From Euryodendron excelsum (lineage: Eukaryota > Streptophyta > Magnoliopsida > Ericales > Pentaphylacaceae), in assembly GCA_033060915.1 (NCBI GenBank), contig CM065393.1, forward strand, positions 2,316,001 to 2,380,000: 64,000 nt of DNA, read 5' to 3'. Positions 22,988 to 35,660 of this stretch are shown one piece after another (within the stretch, counting starts at the first letter, position 1; the number at the start of each line of letters is the position of its first letter). The translations under genes were made by a program, and so were the position numbers. The notes below the pieces were generated by a model. That model was not told the DNA's origin and did not search any database. It was given only the letters and a program-made list of their open reading frames with translations.

Positions 22988-25900
22988 TTACAGATACAAA
23001 GAATTAGCAAACATAATCCCTCGCCGTAGGCTTTCGCTGGCTGCTGCGAACTTCTTCTCCAAATCAGCCTCCCCCACAGCATGGGCAGCAGCATGCAACT
23101 GTAAAAGTCCAGATAATTACAAGATCTAGCTAAGTGTTGCAATGTAGTATTTTTGTTTTAAAGCCATTAGCATTTAAGCAAAATGCACATCAAATTTCAG
23201 TTAACGAACAAAGGGTGTAGATACTTTGTATCCTCGAGCACGGCACATCAACATCAGCATTAATACTTCAGCTCAGTAGTCCCATGAGGAGGTGATCCGC
23301 ATGCATAACATAGATTGATAACACGTGGTCAGGACACCGAACAAGGCGTGAGGAAAAATTCTCTTGCGAGGACCAACAACACTCCATGTGTGCTCTGGCC
23401 TGCATGTTGCACCAACTGTGCCACCGTCGCCTAAGACATGATGGGAGCCTAAGCAAGCTGAACAACCCATTTGGTAGGACGAAAGAGTATCGCCTCAGCG
23501 CTGCACTCTGCATGGGTCTGGCCGCCTTCAGGCCACTTCAAGTAAGAGAGGCAGAGCTCTCCATTCGGGACTCTGGTTCCTTTGCCTATTACGGAGGGAA
23601 CTCTTACATAGAGGCTTTATAACTGGTAAGTCCAATCCTACTTGGACTCTATCACAAGCCTCTATATAACAGACCCTTGGGACCCCCTATGAGGCATTTA
23701 CACGCTCATACTCACACCCTATCATAAGCCATTGCTCTCTCTGCGTCTCTCTCTATGGCTTGGGTTGTTTCATCTTTCACTCAGTCCCCTCCCAAATATC
23801 TCGGGATGTGCTTTGCAACTCCTCAGGAACCTACCACAACCCCATACATCCTCATACAAAGAGCAGCTAAGGAAACAACAATTGCAGTCCAACGGGATAC
23901 TGGTTAGTATATTCCACATGGAGGAGGAACTCTAGTTACTCAAAAAGGAAATAAAATCGAAGGGTTTTGGAAAGGGCAAGGGGCCTCAACATCTGCCCTC
24001 TTCTAAATATGCAAAGAACACTTACCCAGGGGTTTCAATCAAATCTGGGTTCTCCCACTACCGGCAAGCCCCCACCCCACCTCTGGAAAAAAAGGTAGAA
24101 AACATAAATAATTGTCCAATTTTATAGTGATTGGGTGGTCTGGGAACAAAAACGGGAGAGGGCTCGTAGCCCACCCTTGCCCTTGGCCCGGTCTTGACTC
24201 TCCCTGGCTAAGTACTTTCAATCTAGCACGCAAAATCAAATTTGGCTTGGCCTAGGCCTAGCAGGGAAAATTTTATAAGTTTTATCACTGCAAGAAGCTC
24301 CTGTGCTCCCAAGTATAAATTTTGGAAAAATGAACTCCTTATCTTCAGAGAAAAGGCCAAATACGAAGTAAACCAAATCAGAGGTAGTATTTATGGAATA
24401 AACAGTATTCATGTATCCCATACTAATATTGGCCAAAATAAGAAGAGAATGTAATCACTCTTCAACCCTTTGTTCCTTTTATACTTTTTTGAGAAACAAG
24501 AAAAAATAATTTCTTCAGATTTGATAAATTTACCTGGTTCAGAAATTCATCAAGCCTTCTAGCGAGCCGTATAATACTACCCTCAAAGATATCAGTCATT
24601 TGTATAACCTCCGCAAAAGATGCTCCCTGGGGAAAAATGAAATAGAGTGCTTGGATTTGGATTAACAAGGAAAATAAAAAATAAAAATGAGAACTCCAAT
24701 TAAACGAAACCAACTAATCCACCCACTTTAAATAAACCAACCAATTCAGCTAGAGTCCAAAAGTTATTCAGCATTTAAACTTCAGTGATCAACATACCCA
24801 TTTTCCATTGCAGTTATTGGCTTGTGTAACATTTCCAACTAAAGAAAAATAAAAGTTCAGACAGTAAAATATTCTAAACAATAAGGGAGAGAAATTGGAG
24901 ATGACTGAATATCAGCTCATTGTGGTAGGAGGAATGGACATAGAAACACAATAAGCCACTCAGTCTCAAATATGGTACAATAATATCGTAGGGCTTCTAG
25001 GATTATGAATTGATGCAGATCACTTAGATGGAACATATAACAGTTTAAAGTTTTCTTTTTAACCAAATTGAGAAGGATCAGCAAGGTCACTAACTACATG
25101 TCCCCATTTTCACATTGGGGTACCATTCAAACAATAATTAACTAAGCAAGACATAGTAGTCCACTACTTTTTTCTGGCTTGCATACAGATCTAGATGTAT
25201 TATGGCTGTCACTTCATTCAACCCAACAATTTTTTTATTATAAGTATTATTAAACACATCATTAATAACACATTGACATATGAAAAGAAAAAAAATTAAA
25301 TTAAATGTACAAAGAAGTTTAACATACAGCTACATTTAGAGGTGTAATTTCCCACACTCCAGATCTTGAGATCCGTACAAAGAAGTTCAACATACAGTTA
25401 ATTTTTATTAGCATTATTATAAGTGCTTAGTTTTGATGAATTCAGATTGATTTATTTGGATTTCTATCAGACTAGGGGTTCACATAGTTTATTAGCTGTT
25501 GAGTGACCAGTCAATAAGAATCTTGCTCTACCACTGATTAGCTACCAAGTGAAATTATAAATTACCAGGTAATATATTTGCAAAAGAAAATGCCACCGTA
25601 TTATTATCTAAATATTTGTGAAAGAAAATGCCACCTTATTATTCTCTAAATGAACAGAAGAACTTTGAAGAAATCACAAAGTTAAACAGTAAAAAAAAAA
25701 ACTGACCTTAGACCAACAATAAATGACATCCATCAAGAACGGTCTAACCGCTGCCTCCACATACTCATCCACATTTATTTCCAATTTGCATTCATGTTGT
25801 ATCTGCAGAACATAGGGATTATTTTAATAGTTGTTCATGGCTTATCTCCAAATATGAACAGAAGGCTAGATCTTAATACACCTCTGCTATTTTTCTTGCA

Positions 25901-28900
25901 CTGTCTTGCAGCTGTTGCAATGGTTTAGCAAGTTCTGCTCGTAACTGTATTTGCTCACTTGATCTGTCTCCCGGAATGAAGCAACTCGCAAGAGCCGCAA
26001 TTTGATGATGATCAAGATCATTGAAGGTACCTAATAAAAATATCATTCAGAAACTGTACATAGAGGAAAGATGGCCTAATTATTTTCCTTCCTTTTGTAA
26101 TGACTAGCGGTGCCCCAAGTTAGCCTGGTCAACAGCTTGAATTTTGAGGCTCTGGAGACCAACAGGCCAGAATAGAGCTCAAAAGACACTCAGAGAGCAC
26201 ATGCCTTTTTAAGACCAATTCAGTGTCAACGATATCAAAAGGACCGAAAGGTTTACCTGGCATAAATACCATGTTCAGTTTTATAGCACCAATAAATGTA
26301 TAGTGTTCAACTTGTATAACTATAATGCTTAGATTTTATGCATTAAAGTACGGATTTTTTATTAGCATTTCAAGGTAACTGTTGAATTTGTTCAAGCCGC
26401 ATTCAATAGGCACAGCAAACTCTTCACATGTTGGAGCTGGCCCAGTCAGGGTTCATCAAATCATATCATAGTACTTTCTTCTGTTAGATATGCAGCTGTC
26501 TACCCTAATTGACATTATAATCTTCGACATAAAACGGTTCAAGGAATATTTAAATTAATTCACCATTGAACATCAATTCTGTAACAAGGAGTTCATCTCC
26601 TGTGTCTATCAAGCAGGCAGCCCGTCCCTTTAATTGGACAACACCATCAGCATCAACATGGCCAAGCTTTTTCAGAACCCGCGAGCGGTTCTTAAGTTCG
26701 TCACGAAATTTTTGAAGCTGCAAAGTTAACAAAACTGTAAATAAGGCACACAAGAAGTAACAACACAATGCAAATCATATTCTACCAAATTTCTAAGAAC
26801 AGATTATCGTTAGTAATGAAGAAACAACTGGTAAAATAACTAGGCTTTTCTCTTTCTTTTTTTCTTTTTCCTTGCTTTTTCAAATATGCACACTCCAACA
26901 GCCCATAGACCTTAATTATTCTGACAATGATACATCTCAAGGAACAAGCAGAAAAACATGAATACATACAAGAACAAGAAGAAAAAAAGAATGCAACACT
27001 AAGGTAAAAGGGGCAAGAAAGCATGATGATATAAGTTTAATAGCTACGGAATAATATTAGTAATTAAAATGGAAATATCACAAAATTACACACATTTTTC
27101 ATGATGAAATTCTCACAGAACAATTTCAAAAGAATAACCAGCTTCTTGCAAATTACATAATCTTGACCCATTTTGTACTGGACCAACTTAGGAAATTTTT
27201 CAGTGATAGAATTGAATCAAGCAAGTAACGCAACTCATACAATGATAAAAGTAATTTCAATTTGAAAAAAAAAAAAAAAACTACACAAGAGGAAAAATAA
27301 GTATCTACACAGATATATGTACAAAGATCCATATCTTTTTATGTCATAAATATTAGTATCTATAAAAGATACATATCTACTTATGTTAGGTGTCAGATAT
27401 ATGCACATTCAGTTGAAACAGATTTAGCACCAAGAGATCTAACATCCAGGTTAAATAAGCCATCCTAAACAAATATAACACATGCTATGTCATGCAGACT
27501 ATTCCTCCAGTATGAGCATGTGTTTGTGTCAATCTCGCATACCTCGGAATCACGCATTTTAAGAAAACAATATTGAAAAACAGAATCCATACCTGGGAAT
27601 CACGCATTTTTGTTTTTAGCTGTTGAATTTCATGATTCACTTCTGCTTTCCTCTGGAAACATCTAATCTGATGTTCATCTTGAGACTGCAGAATATCGAA
27701 GTAATGAGCAAGTGTAGCAAGGTGAGCATCGCAGGAGCAACCAAAGTGCAAAGGAAGATTAGGCAATAAAATTAGTTGATTCATTCCTGCAGGCTTTTAT
27801 ATTCTATGCTTCATTTATTAGCTATCAGGCTTTTACTCTGGTCATGTAATTTCTAATTTAAAAATCATGTGCTAGTCATGTGAGTCACTTAAGTAGGGTT
27901 AATTAAACCGAGAATCTCAGCTATCTTACTTCCTACTTCAATTATTTTGTCATCTTCACTGTTTCCCTGAGAATACCATTGCTGGAATGCCTTAAGGAGT
28001 GGATCTGCACCTATTGCAGCAATCAAGTTGCTAGTTTCAACTTCTTGCTGCACAGAGCAGCCAGGAAGGCAGCTCATTTGGAAGTTTTTTAGAACTGTGG
28101 GTTAATTCATCAATGCCTTCAAAAATCTATATCTATCAATATCAATCAATATCAATATACCATATATAAAAGGAGGCTATTGTTGTCATGGTTGCGACAT
28201 CTTGTTCATTTTGAATGGCTCTCAAGTTTTGATTTAAAAATTCTTTTTTCAAAAATAGAAATAATTGTTTGAGTTGTCTCTTTGGTCCACTGTATATATC
28301 TTTTGAACTACGGTTCACTTTATTTAGTTCATGTATGTAATTGTGTTTGTCTGGCTGAAGAAGTATGGATATTTCAATATTGATGAATATTTTTATTGTT
28401 AGTCTAAAATTCATCCCACTATACAATGTATTTATTAAATTCAAAATAAAAAAGGAACTTCATTATCTCCGCAACCACATTGTCATCGTGGTTGCAATGA
28501 GTGAATCTCAAGTTTTGGTTAAAAAAATTTCCTTTTCAAGAAAGCAAAATGGTCCGTAATTGTTTGAGGCTTTGAGCTGTCTCCATGGTTCACTGTATAG
28601 CATTCACTGTATTATTTGGTTCATGTATTTTATGTTGTTTGTAGAGGTAAAGATGTATGTGAGACTTCGATATTCATAAATACTTATTGTTGGTCTATGA
28701 CTTATATATCTACACAAATGTCTCCACACTTCATTAGGCAAATGTTTCTATGTTCTTATTTACGTAAAATTCATGCCACGATATGACGTATTGATTAAAT
28801 ACAAATAAAAAAATTCATTATCTCCTCAACCTGAATGGTTAATTTGAATAAATGAGTTATTAATAATAATACTTCTACACAAAATCATCATAAATACAAT

Positions 28901-31900
28901 AACTAATTCCTCATTGAAACCAAAAATACATTAACCTACTTCATTATTCCCATTAGCAAACAATTAATATTTATTTCATATACGACTATAGAGAAATACA
29001 CAGAACAAATGAGTATACTAATATTCATTTGAAATTAAATACAAATGGATAAGGAACAAAATTATTTAAAAAATAAAAGTCTAATTATATTTATTTTATA
29101 TGTAAAATCACAAGAAAAACAATAATACACTTAAAAATTAGAAAACAAAACCCATGCATTGCACAGGCCTAAAACTAGTGAACTAGAAATTATGGCCAAC
29201 AGACGTCTAACAGAATATTTTGTTAAACCTTGTGAAGCGGATGGGCAAACAATTTCTTCTCAAGTTCCTCAATTTGATTGACCAACTCAACGAATTCTGG
29301 CTCTTCAATGCCCATGTCCTGCCGAGAAAGTTTAAATGATAAGAAAAATAAATGCACCAATCTTAATTAGTTATTTCACAAAACTATATTCCCCCAGATT
29401 ATCTCTCAAGGTAAAATAGTATAAGCATTCTAGAATATAAACAAGAAATGACTTTGTAATACTCGCAAAACTATTCGAAGGCATTAAAAAAGGATAAAAT
29501 GCAAGTAATGCAACCAATAAAATATTATATGTGGACAGAATTCTGACAATGGTAGTAAAGAATGTGCTTTTGGCATTGAGGGGAACTAGGAAGGATTCAA
29601 CAGGATAACAAAATAACCAAACAGAACAACAAGAATGTAGTTATAATCAGAATGTATCTACAATGCACCTCACTGATACCATATATTATAAATCAAATAC
29701 ATATGGCTTTATGTGCTTACATAACAATCCAATTAAAGAACCCATGAATGTGCAAGGCTGATACAAATGGAGGCAGACGTCACCCTAAAGTATGCTATAA
29801 AACTAAAACCAAGCTAAGAAGCATACACACTTCTAAGAAGGTGCCATGTCCATTTCAGACACGACACTCGTTGGACACTTTTTAGAAACAATGTCATTTC
29901 AGGAAAAAACCAACACCATGCCATTAACTATAGCATCTAGACCAATTTCATCTTTGACCCTAATACTGGGTGGATACAAAATCCTGAGTCCAGATGCCCC
30001 CATAATCAAATACTCAGGAAACCTGCTGATAAATTCCACTCCTAATTGACAAGGTAATATAGTACCCTAGGATGGATATTAATATGGTAATACCAAACAA
30101 AATAAGATATGGCATCCCTTGTTCCCCTAAAAAGTATCCAATGATTTGTGATGTGTTCAAGTTACATTAATTTACTGCTAGGCCTTGTCAGTCATTTACA
30201 CAAATAAAATATAAAAGATAGCAGTAGTGCATCTGAAAATAATCTAAATATACCTTCACAGGATTAAGCTTTGGAAGGCCTTGAGGGAAACGTTTTTCAA
30301 GCTCCTGTACAGCTAGAAGTATACTTTGCCTAGCTTCCACTGGCCGGAGATCAGAAGGAATAGATATTCTGAGTTTGCTAAGAGCAGAAATTAGGGGCAG
30401 CTGAACAGGAACCTAAAGAATGGAATTGATATATGTCATTTCCTCCAGAAATATATCCAAACATTTATTTCCAAGCTCCCAATTGAACTACATCAAAGTA
30501 AGCTTAATGAACTGAACCTCACTAAAAATTTTCTTGCATGAGTGTCAACTCACCACGTGCATTTCACCCTTTTCTCCGGGATGGGGTGGACATGGTTTTG
30601 GTCGAGAACCATTTTCACTGGAACCAAGAGAGCAATGAAGCAAAGTATCCACAATATAGCTGGTACCACGTGAAGAAGACAGTGATGCAGGCAAAGTGCC
30701 TAGTGCCGCTGGAGGCCTTTTAACCACATTAACTACGACTCCCCAACCCCAATCTGTTCCACCTTCTCGTATCTTAACCTGCAATGTAGGAATTCATTTT
30801 CAGCAACGTTCAACCTACGCGCAGCAGGAACAACAGTCCCAACTTGAACACTAATAAGCCACAAAAATAGATAGGTAGTAATTAACTAAGGCGGGGGGGG
30901 GGGGGGGGGGACAATCTTGCATATCCAATAGGCAGATAAATATTACAAACATAAAAAGAATGTCTTTTTTGACAAATTAAATCAGTAAAAGCCACAAAAA
31001 AAGCTATTGATGCATACAACAAAACATCACCTATGTTCACGAACTAGGAGGTCTACTTTCTTTTTTTTTTGTTTGTAAGTACTCATACTAAGAGGTTTAC
31101 ATTGAACTGAAATAAAAAGAATTTCTAATGGATTAAAGGAAAAGCCACAGATACGGACCAGAACATGCTAGGTAATTGTATCATACAAGGTGCCAAACAA
31201 GCAGGACTTAATTATTTGGATTGCAAATTAACATTCGCCAAAATGACCATTCTCAGCACATACCAGCCTTCCAGGAAGAAGAAAATAAAGAACTCTTTCA
31301 GGCCTTGTTATCTCTGCCATCATCTTCTTCTCAAGCTGGGCTATATCAAGCTTTAGTTTATGATATTCAGCAACCTCGGCCTATACACGAAAACAAGATG
31401 CATTGCAAAATGGAATACAATCAAAGGAATAAATTCAGAAAATTAGGAGCAAAGATTACCTCTCCTGAGGCATCAAGCAAGACAACTTCCTCTTCAAGCT
31501 TTGAAACCTTTTTCCCTATATCAGGTAAAGCCTGAAGAACAGACCACAACCAGAGATTGTCAGTCTTTTTATAAAGAGCAATGGGTATACAGACGGTACT
31601 AAAATGGATAAAATTTGTGTTCAGAGGAAACCTTCTCATACTGAAATTGATGAAATGAATTCCTGATAACATGCTCAGCAGTAAATTGGCCTTCAGCCCG
31701 GCTCATTAAATTCAAAATTGAATAATAGCTCAGTCTAAATGTACTGACCAATGGAGCTGGTTTACCCAAAACCATGTCCTTGAGGGTATTCATCTCCATC
31801 TGAAACAAAACAAAACATGATTTTAAAAATCTCTCACATATTTCTTTGAGAAGTATTTACTATATAAAGTAAAACAAAGCTACATACAGAGCACAACAAG

Positions 31901-33072
31901 GGCATACCCCTGATTCAAAGTAACACAACAGAGCATGGTAGAATTCACTTCTAAAGGAACTCAAAGGCATAAGGTATATGAACATTGTATACTATATCTC
32001 TTCTATAAAATATCCAGATAACCTGCACTTGTCTGCTCCCATTCCTTCTCATCAAGATGTTTGTACATATCCCCCAGCTTTGACAAATGTCCCAGTCAGA
32101 TTGAGGGATTTTGAGAGCACCTAATTTTATTTTAAATTATATTTACTTATCCCAATTGACTTGTATGCTTCCAAAAATCAGCAAGAGCAGCTTAATAATT
32201 GCAGCAAATCATCTAAGCAATGATAGGTCCACCAAGATATAAAGAATATAAAGGGCTCTCCAACTAGAAAGAAGCTTCTAATGATTCGTGTAAAAGTGAT
32301 AAAGTTGAAATTTCAGATTGGAGATTGTGATTGGTAAATTGTGATGGTTGTAGGTACATGGGTCACAACCCATGAGGTTGGACACATCACCTCCAAGGAT
32401 CCTATGAGACTCGAGGATGCTCCGCCACCTTTGGGTCACTTCGCCTTCGAGGATCCTATGCCACTTTTGGGTCACCTCGCCCTCGAGGATCCTCTGTCAC
32501 CTTTGGGTCACCTCACCCTCGAGGATCCTCGGTCACCGTTGGGTCACCTTGCCCTTGAGGATTCTCTATTACCTTTGGGCCACCGAAGATCCTTAGGATA
32601 CATTCTCCAGCAACCTCGATCCTTGGGTCTTGAGCAAAACCCAAGGATCCACTAGATACAGGTCATGGCATCACTCCAGCTAGCCATGATCCTCCATACG
32701 GGACCATCAGGTACTTGTCAAGATGCCAATCCTTCTCCTCAAAGGGCTCTCCTTAACCTGCCACAATGAGAGAGAGATCCTCCTGCAATAAGATGCTTCA
32801 AGACAACGACGTCACCTAGGAGGAGACGAAGGTATTTAATGCCAAGGTCAACTCTGCATCCATAGTATTCCACCTACCTCAGCGGATCCTAGATGTACAG
32901 CTAATCCTCTGAGGATGAAAGGCACATCCCACCACATGTTGTCCTTTCCCTCACACTTGGTCGCCTATATAAAGGCCTTTGCCCCTCCTCTTAAGATCCA
33001 TTATATCCTCACTCCACAAAGGAGACAACAATAGACAAGGAATGGAGTCCATCAAGCTCTCTATGGTTCACT

Positions 33073-33114
<42 letters not shown>

Positions 33115-35249
33115 GCTGCTATTGATCCTTTCCCTTCCACTCTTTGCTTAGTCCGGTAATCATTGAGAGACTGTCATACTTTCCAAAGGGTACACATACA
33201 CCCACGGCCTCTAAGGTCACCCACAATAGTATACAGAGAGTAATTACAAGCCTTAGATTACCTGTTCGTCCACCATTATAATGCAGATACCTCGTTCATC
33301 TTTGCCACGACGTCCAGCTCTTCCACTCATCTATCACATGAGATAGACAACAACATAGACAATCAAAAACTGAAAGAAAATCCAATGCATTAGGTGTTTC
33401 ATGAAAAGTATGACATACACTCACCTGGATATACTCACCAGATGCAATGTAACGATGACTGTCCCCATCCCATTTCTTAACACTGGTAAAAACAACAGTT
33501 TTTGCAGGCATGTTTAAACCCATAGCAAACTGTCAAACAGTAAAACCAAGGCACATTGTTGTTGCAGTCTAATATTCAAAAAGATACAAATGAGAGAGTG
33601 ATTGGATGAAGTTTCAAAATTTGACGTTTTAAGAAAAAAAACTGCAGTCAGAAATAATCTTACTGTCTCTGTAGCAAAAAGGGCTTTTACAAGGCCTTCC
33701 TGGAACAGAAGTTCCACCAATTCCTTGATAATAGGGAGAAGTCCAGAATGATGAACAGCAATGCCTCTTTGAAGTAGTGGCAGCATAAGCTCGATAGCAG
33801 GTAAGTTTCTATCCTCCTCATTCAAGCAGAGAATTGCATTTTGGAAAACCTGCTCCACAACATCCTTCTCCTCTTGGGTATTAAAATCAAGCTTTGACAT
33901 GGACATTGCATGTTGTTCGCACTCTCTTCTACTAAAGCTGAAAATTATGACTGGCTGAAATTTCCTTTCCATAATCATCTGAAATATGGGGCAATGTTTG
34001 GCATAAGCACTAAGAAACAATATTTTGATATATGATAACTGTGCTATAAACGAAGCAAAGTAAGATAAAAATAAACAAAAAGCCACAGAGAGAGAGAGAG
34101 AGAGAGGACCAGAGAACAACACACAACATACAATCATAGCGGATAACTACAACTTAACAAACTAAAATGGAAATATTTCCTCGCACCGGAATAAGAAAAT
34201 AATAATAATAACTAGAACATCACATGAATAACAATTGAACATAGAGCAAATATAATTCATAACATATTGCACACCTTGACAATTTTGTATATGTCGGAGC
34301 CACCTGAGGTAGTCCCCACTCTCGCAATTCTGCCACTGGCTTTGGCATTCGCACTCTTGTTACTGTCACCCTGCTTCTGCTTTGTGAAAGTATCCTGCAG
34401 TTTCATAAAATTGTCCTCCCTAAACTGTTCATTCTCATCCACAACAAGATACAATCCCGACCCACCCATAGGGAACACGTAGTGCTGCAGAGGCGTTGGT
34501 CGGAAATCAGTGTACACCACATGACACGGCTGTTTATGCAAATTACATATCCATTCCGCAAACTCGGTGGCATTCGACATTGTTGCCGAGAGGAAAACCA
34601 TCTTAATAGCTGGAGGCAAGAATATAATGCTCTCTTCCCAAACAACCCCTCTTTCTCGATCCTTCATGTAATGTATTTCATCAAATATAACCCAAGCAAC
34701 TTCTTTTAACACCTCAGAACCCCTGTAAAGCATTCCCCTGAGAATCTCTGTCGTCATGACCAAACAACTGGCATTTGGTGAGAGTGTAACATCGCCCGTC
34801 ATCAACCCAACATCCGAGAACTCCTGACTTAGCTCTCTATACTTCTGGTTGCTTAAAGCTTTCAACGGCGAAGTGTATATAACCCTTTGTTTATCTCTAA
34901 AAGCCATTGCAATTGCATACTCGGCAACTGCAGTTTTCCCTGCAGAAGTATGCGCAGAAACCAGAACCGACTCTTTTCGTTCTAAACATGCCACTGAAAT
35001 TTGCTGAAATGGGTCAAGAGTAAAAGGATAGGTTTTTGCCATCTCGCCATTGTGAACCGGGTTCGACAGTGCGCCGTGAATGGATTCATCTTTGGTGGAC
35101 GTGAATCCACTCGGAACAGCAACCTCATGAACGCATGTTCGTGCCAAATTCCGCCGTTTGGATACAGATTCTTGCTTGGGAACTTCAGAAACCTCCTCCG
35201 AATCCTTTTCGGCTAGTTTTCGTTTCCCGAGAGTCGGCGACTCCTCCAT
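22988..35249 (-). CDS. HEN2: HEN2, SKI2/MTR4-family DExH RNA helicase of the nuclear exosome, 996 aa, 16 coding exons
   Basis: Exons in transcript order: 35249-34275, 33978-33664, 33529-33425, 33330-33262, 31799-31632, 31531-31460, 31380-31264, 30778-30554, 30412-30254, 29318-29229, 27685-27593, 26717-26564, 26030-25882, 25802-25707, 24626-24534, 23098-22988. Every junction is GT-AG. The frame is continuous for 996 codons plus stop, close to the Arabidopsis length. Motifs: Walker A AHTSAGKT (99-106), DEIH (190-193), SAT (221-223), FATETFAMGLN (across exons 2-3), [10 protein letters not shown] (across exons 3-4); arch/KOW then DSHCT domain to the end ([10 protein letters not shown]). N-terminal TLGKRK and [12 protein letters not shown] fit HEN2 rather than MTR4. 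HEN2 feeds nucleoplasmic RNAs to the exosome for decay. The upstream in-frame ATG at 35274-35276 is possible, but the ATG at 35249 matches the family N-terminus. No disabling change seen. Confidence 0.97.
23225..24250. other. GC-richer insertion-like sequence in HEN2 intron 15
   Basis: The 1,435-bp last intron carries a stretch of unlike composition, including an inverted pair around taagtccaatcc/ggactct, a TATA-like ctctatataaca at about 23661-23672 and a CT-rich leader-like run at 23730-23755. It looks like an LTR or TRIM fragment, but I see no clear ends or target duplication. Confidence 0.35.
26718..27592 (-). other. HEN2 intron 11 with a duplicated 5' splice-site region
   Basis: The donor end of exon 11 (27592/27593) is copied 50 bp further into the intron: 27590-27611 and 27540-27561 share tacctNggaatcacgcattt on the plus strand. 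The copy keeps a GT donor at 27542. Use of it would add 50 nt and shift the frame. Confidence 0.8.
27889..28077 (-). other. Unrecognised open segment in HEN2 intron 10
   Basis: 62 open codons encode a hydrophilic, protein-like sequence ([15 protein letters not shown] then [20 protein letters not shown]) ending at a stop. A ctgtgcag acceptor-like site precedes the codons QEVETS. It lies between the Helitron and exon 11, in the sense orientation of HEN2. It could be a captured terminal exon of another gene or a chance frame; I do not recognise the family. Confidence 0.35.
28126..29178 (+). mobile_element. Non-autonomous Helitron in HEN2 intron 10
   Basis: The 5' end is TCTATATCTATC. The 3' end is CTAG preceded by a short palindrome (cccatgca / tgcacagg, 29153-29169), as in Helitrons (TC...hairpin...CTRR). 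It sits between A (28125) and T (29179), the Helitron target, with no target duplication. Inside are two diverged tandem units of about 300-350 bp, starting near 28170 (ttgttgtcatggttgc) and 28480 (ttgtcatcgtggttgc). There is no Rep/helicase gene, so it depends on an autonomous element. It is 1,053 bp long and inserted antisense to HEN2. Confidence 0.8.
30893..30910 (+). repeat. 18-G homopolymer in HEN2 intron 7
   Basis: An uninterrupted run of 18 G on the plus strand (C in the HEN2 pre-mRNA). Confidence 0.9.
32405..32590. repeat. 36-bp minisatellite, five units
   Basis: The core tcgaggatcc/ttgaggatt recurs at 32411, 32447, 32483, 32519 and 32555, exactly 36 bp apart, with cctttgggtcacc between. 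In one plus-strand frame this reads as 12-residue repeats ([12 protein letters not shown]), an accident of the multiple-of-three period rather than a gene. Confidence 0.9.
33074..33112. repeat. (CT)n microsatellite
   Basis: About 19 CT units in HEN2 intron 4. Confidence 0.95.
34087..34106. repeat. (GA)n microsatellite in HEN2 intron 1
   Basis: About 10 AG units between exon 2 and exon 1. Confidence 0.9.
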
Positions 35250-35660
35250 TTCCAAGGGTTTCAGCCTAATCCTCAATTCCCAACTTCACTCAAAAAAAAA
35301 AAAAAATGTAGCTCAACCCGGTAGCTACTATATATGAATATACCCTCTAATCTGCTACAAAACAAAAATGATTTCAGATTCTGCTCATTTGTGATATTCA
35401 GCAGTGTCAAATGTTCAAATTAGGACTTCAATGCCAACTTCAAGAACAATTCAATTTGAAAAGAACACCCGCAAAAGCTTAGAAGAGAACAATTTAATTA
35501 AATGATTTCAGATTCTGCTATATATGAATATACCCTCTTGCGATATATGTGTATATATATTTCTTAGCTAACCTGTAATGGCGAAGAAGCGACGGTCCTG
35601 CTGTACAAGAGGTGATTTCGAGCCTCAGAAACCCTAATTGCCTGAAAATTGGTAATTCTG
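35250..35660 (-). promoter_or_regulatory. HEN2 5'UTR with a probable leader intron
   Basis: On the minus strand, a leader exon (about 35660-35573) contains ttagggtttctgag, a common plant leader phrase, and ends attacag|gttagc, a good donor. A ttttgtttttgttttgtag-type acceptor at 35355 would start a second leader exon running into the ATG at 35249. The intron would be 35355-35572. The transcription start is not known; no clear TATA box was seen. Confidence 0.5.

Larger units (their letters stand above)
32330..33230. mobile_element. LTR-like insertion in HEN2 intron 4
   Basis: This GC-richer block in the 1,462-bp intron has a 36-bp minisatellite, a TATA-like cctatataaag at about 32963-32974 and a CT microsatellite after it. 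The layout resembles the gypsy LTR near 600-1400. Exact ends are unclear: candidate ends are tgtgatggttg near 32340 and cacccacaatag near 33220. No convincing target duplication was found. Confidence 0.5.

Noticed and set aside
32341..32655. Plus-strand open frame with 12-residue repeats
   Set aside because: The repeat is a 36-bp DNA minisatellite; the protein pattern follows from the period being a multiple of three, and it lies in a HEN2 intron.
33514..34137. 207-codon open frame as a separate gene
   Set aside because: Its centre is HEN2 exon 2; the rest is read-through into introns 1 and 2.
34257..35276. HEN2 start at the upstream ATG (35274-35276)
   Set aside because: It would add nine residues not typical of the family; the ATG at 35249 is directly followed by the family-like N-terminus. 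Only transcript or protein data could exclude the upstream start.
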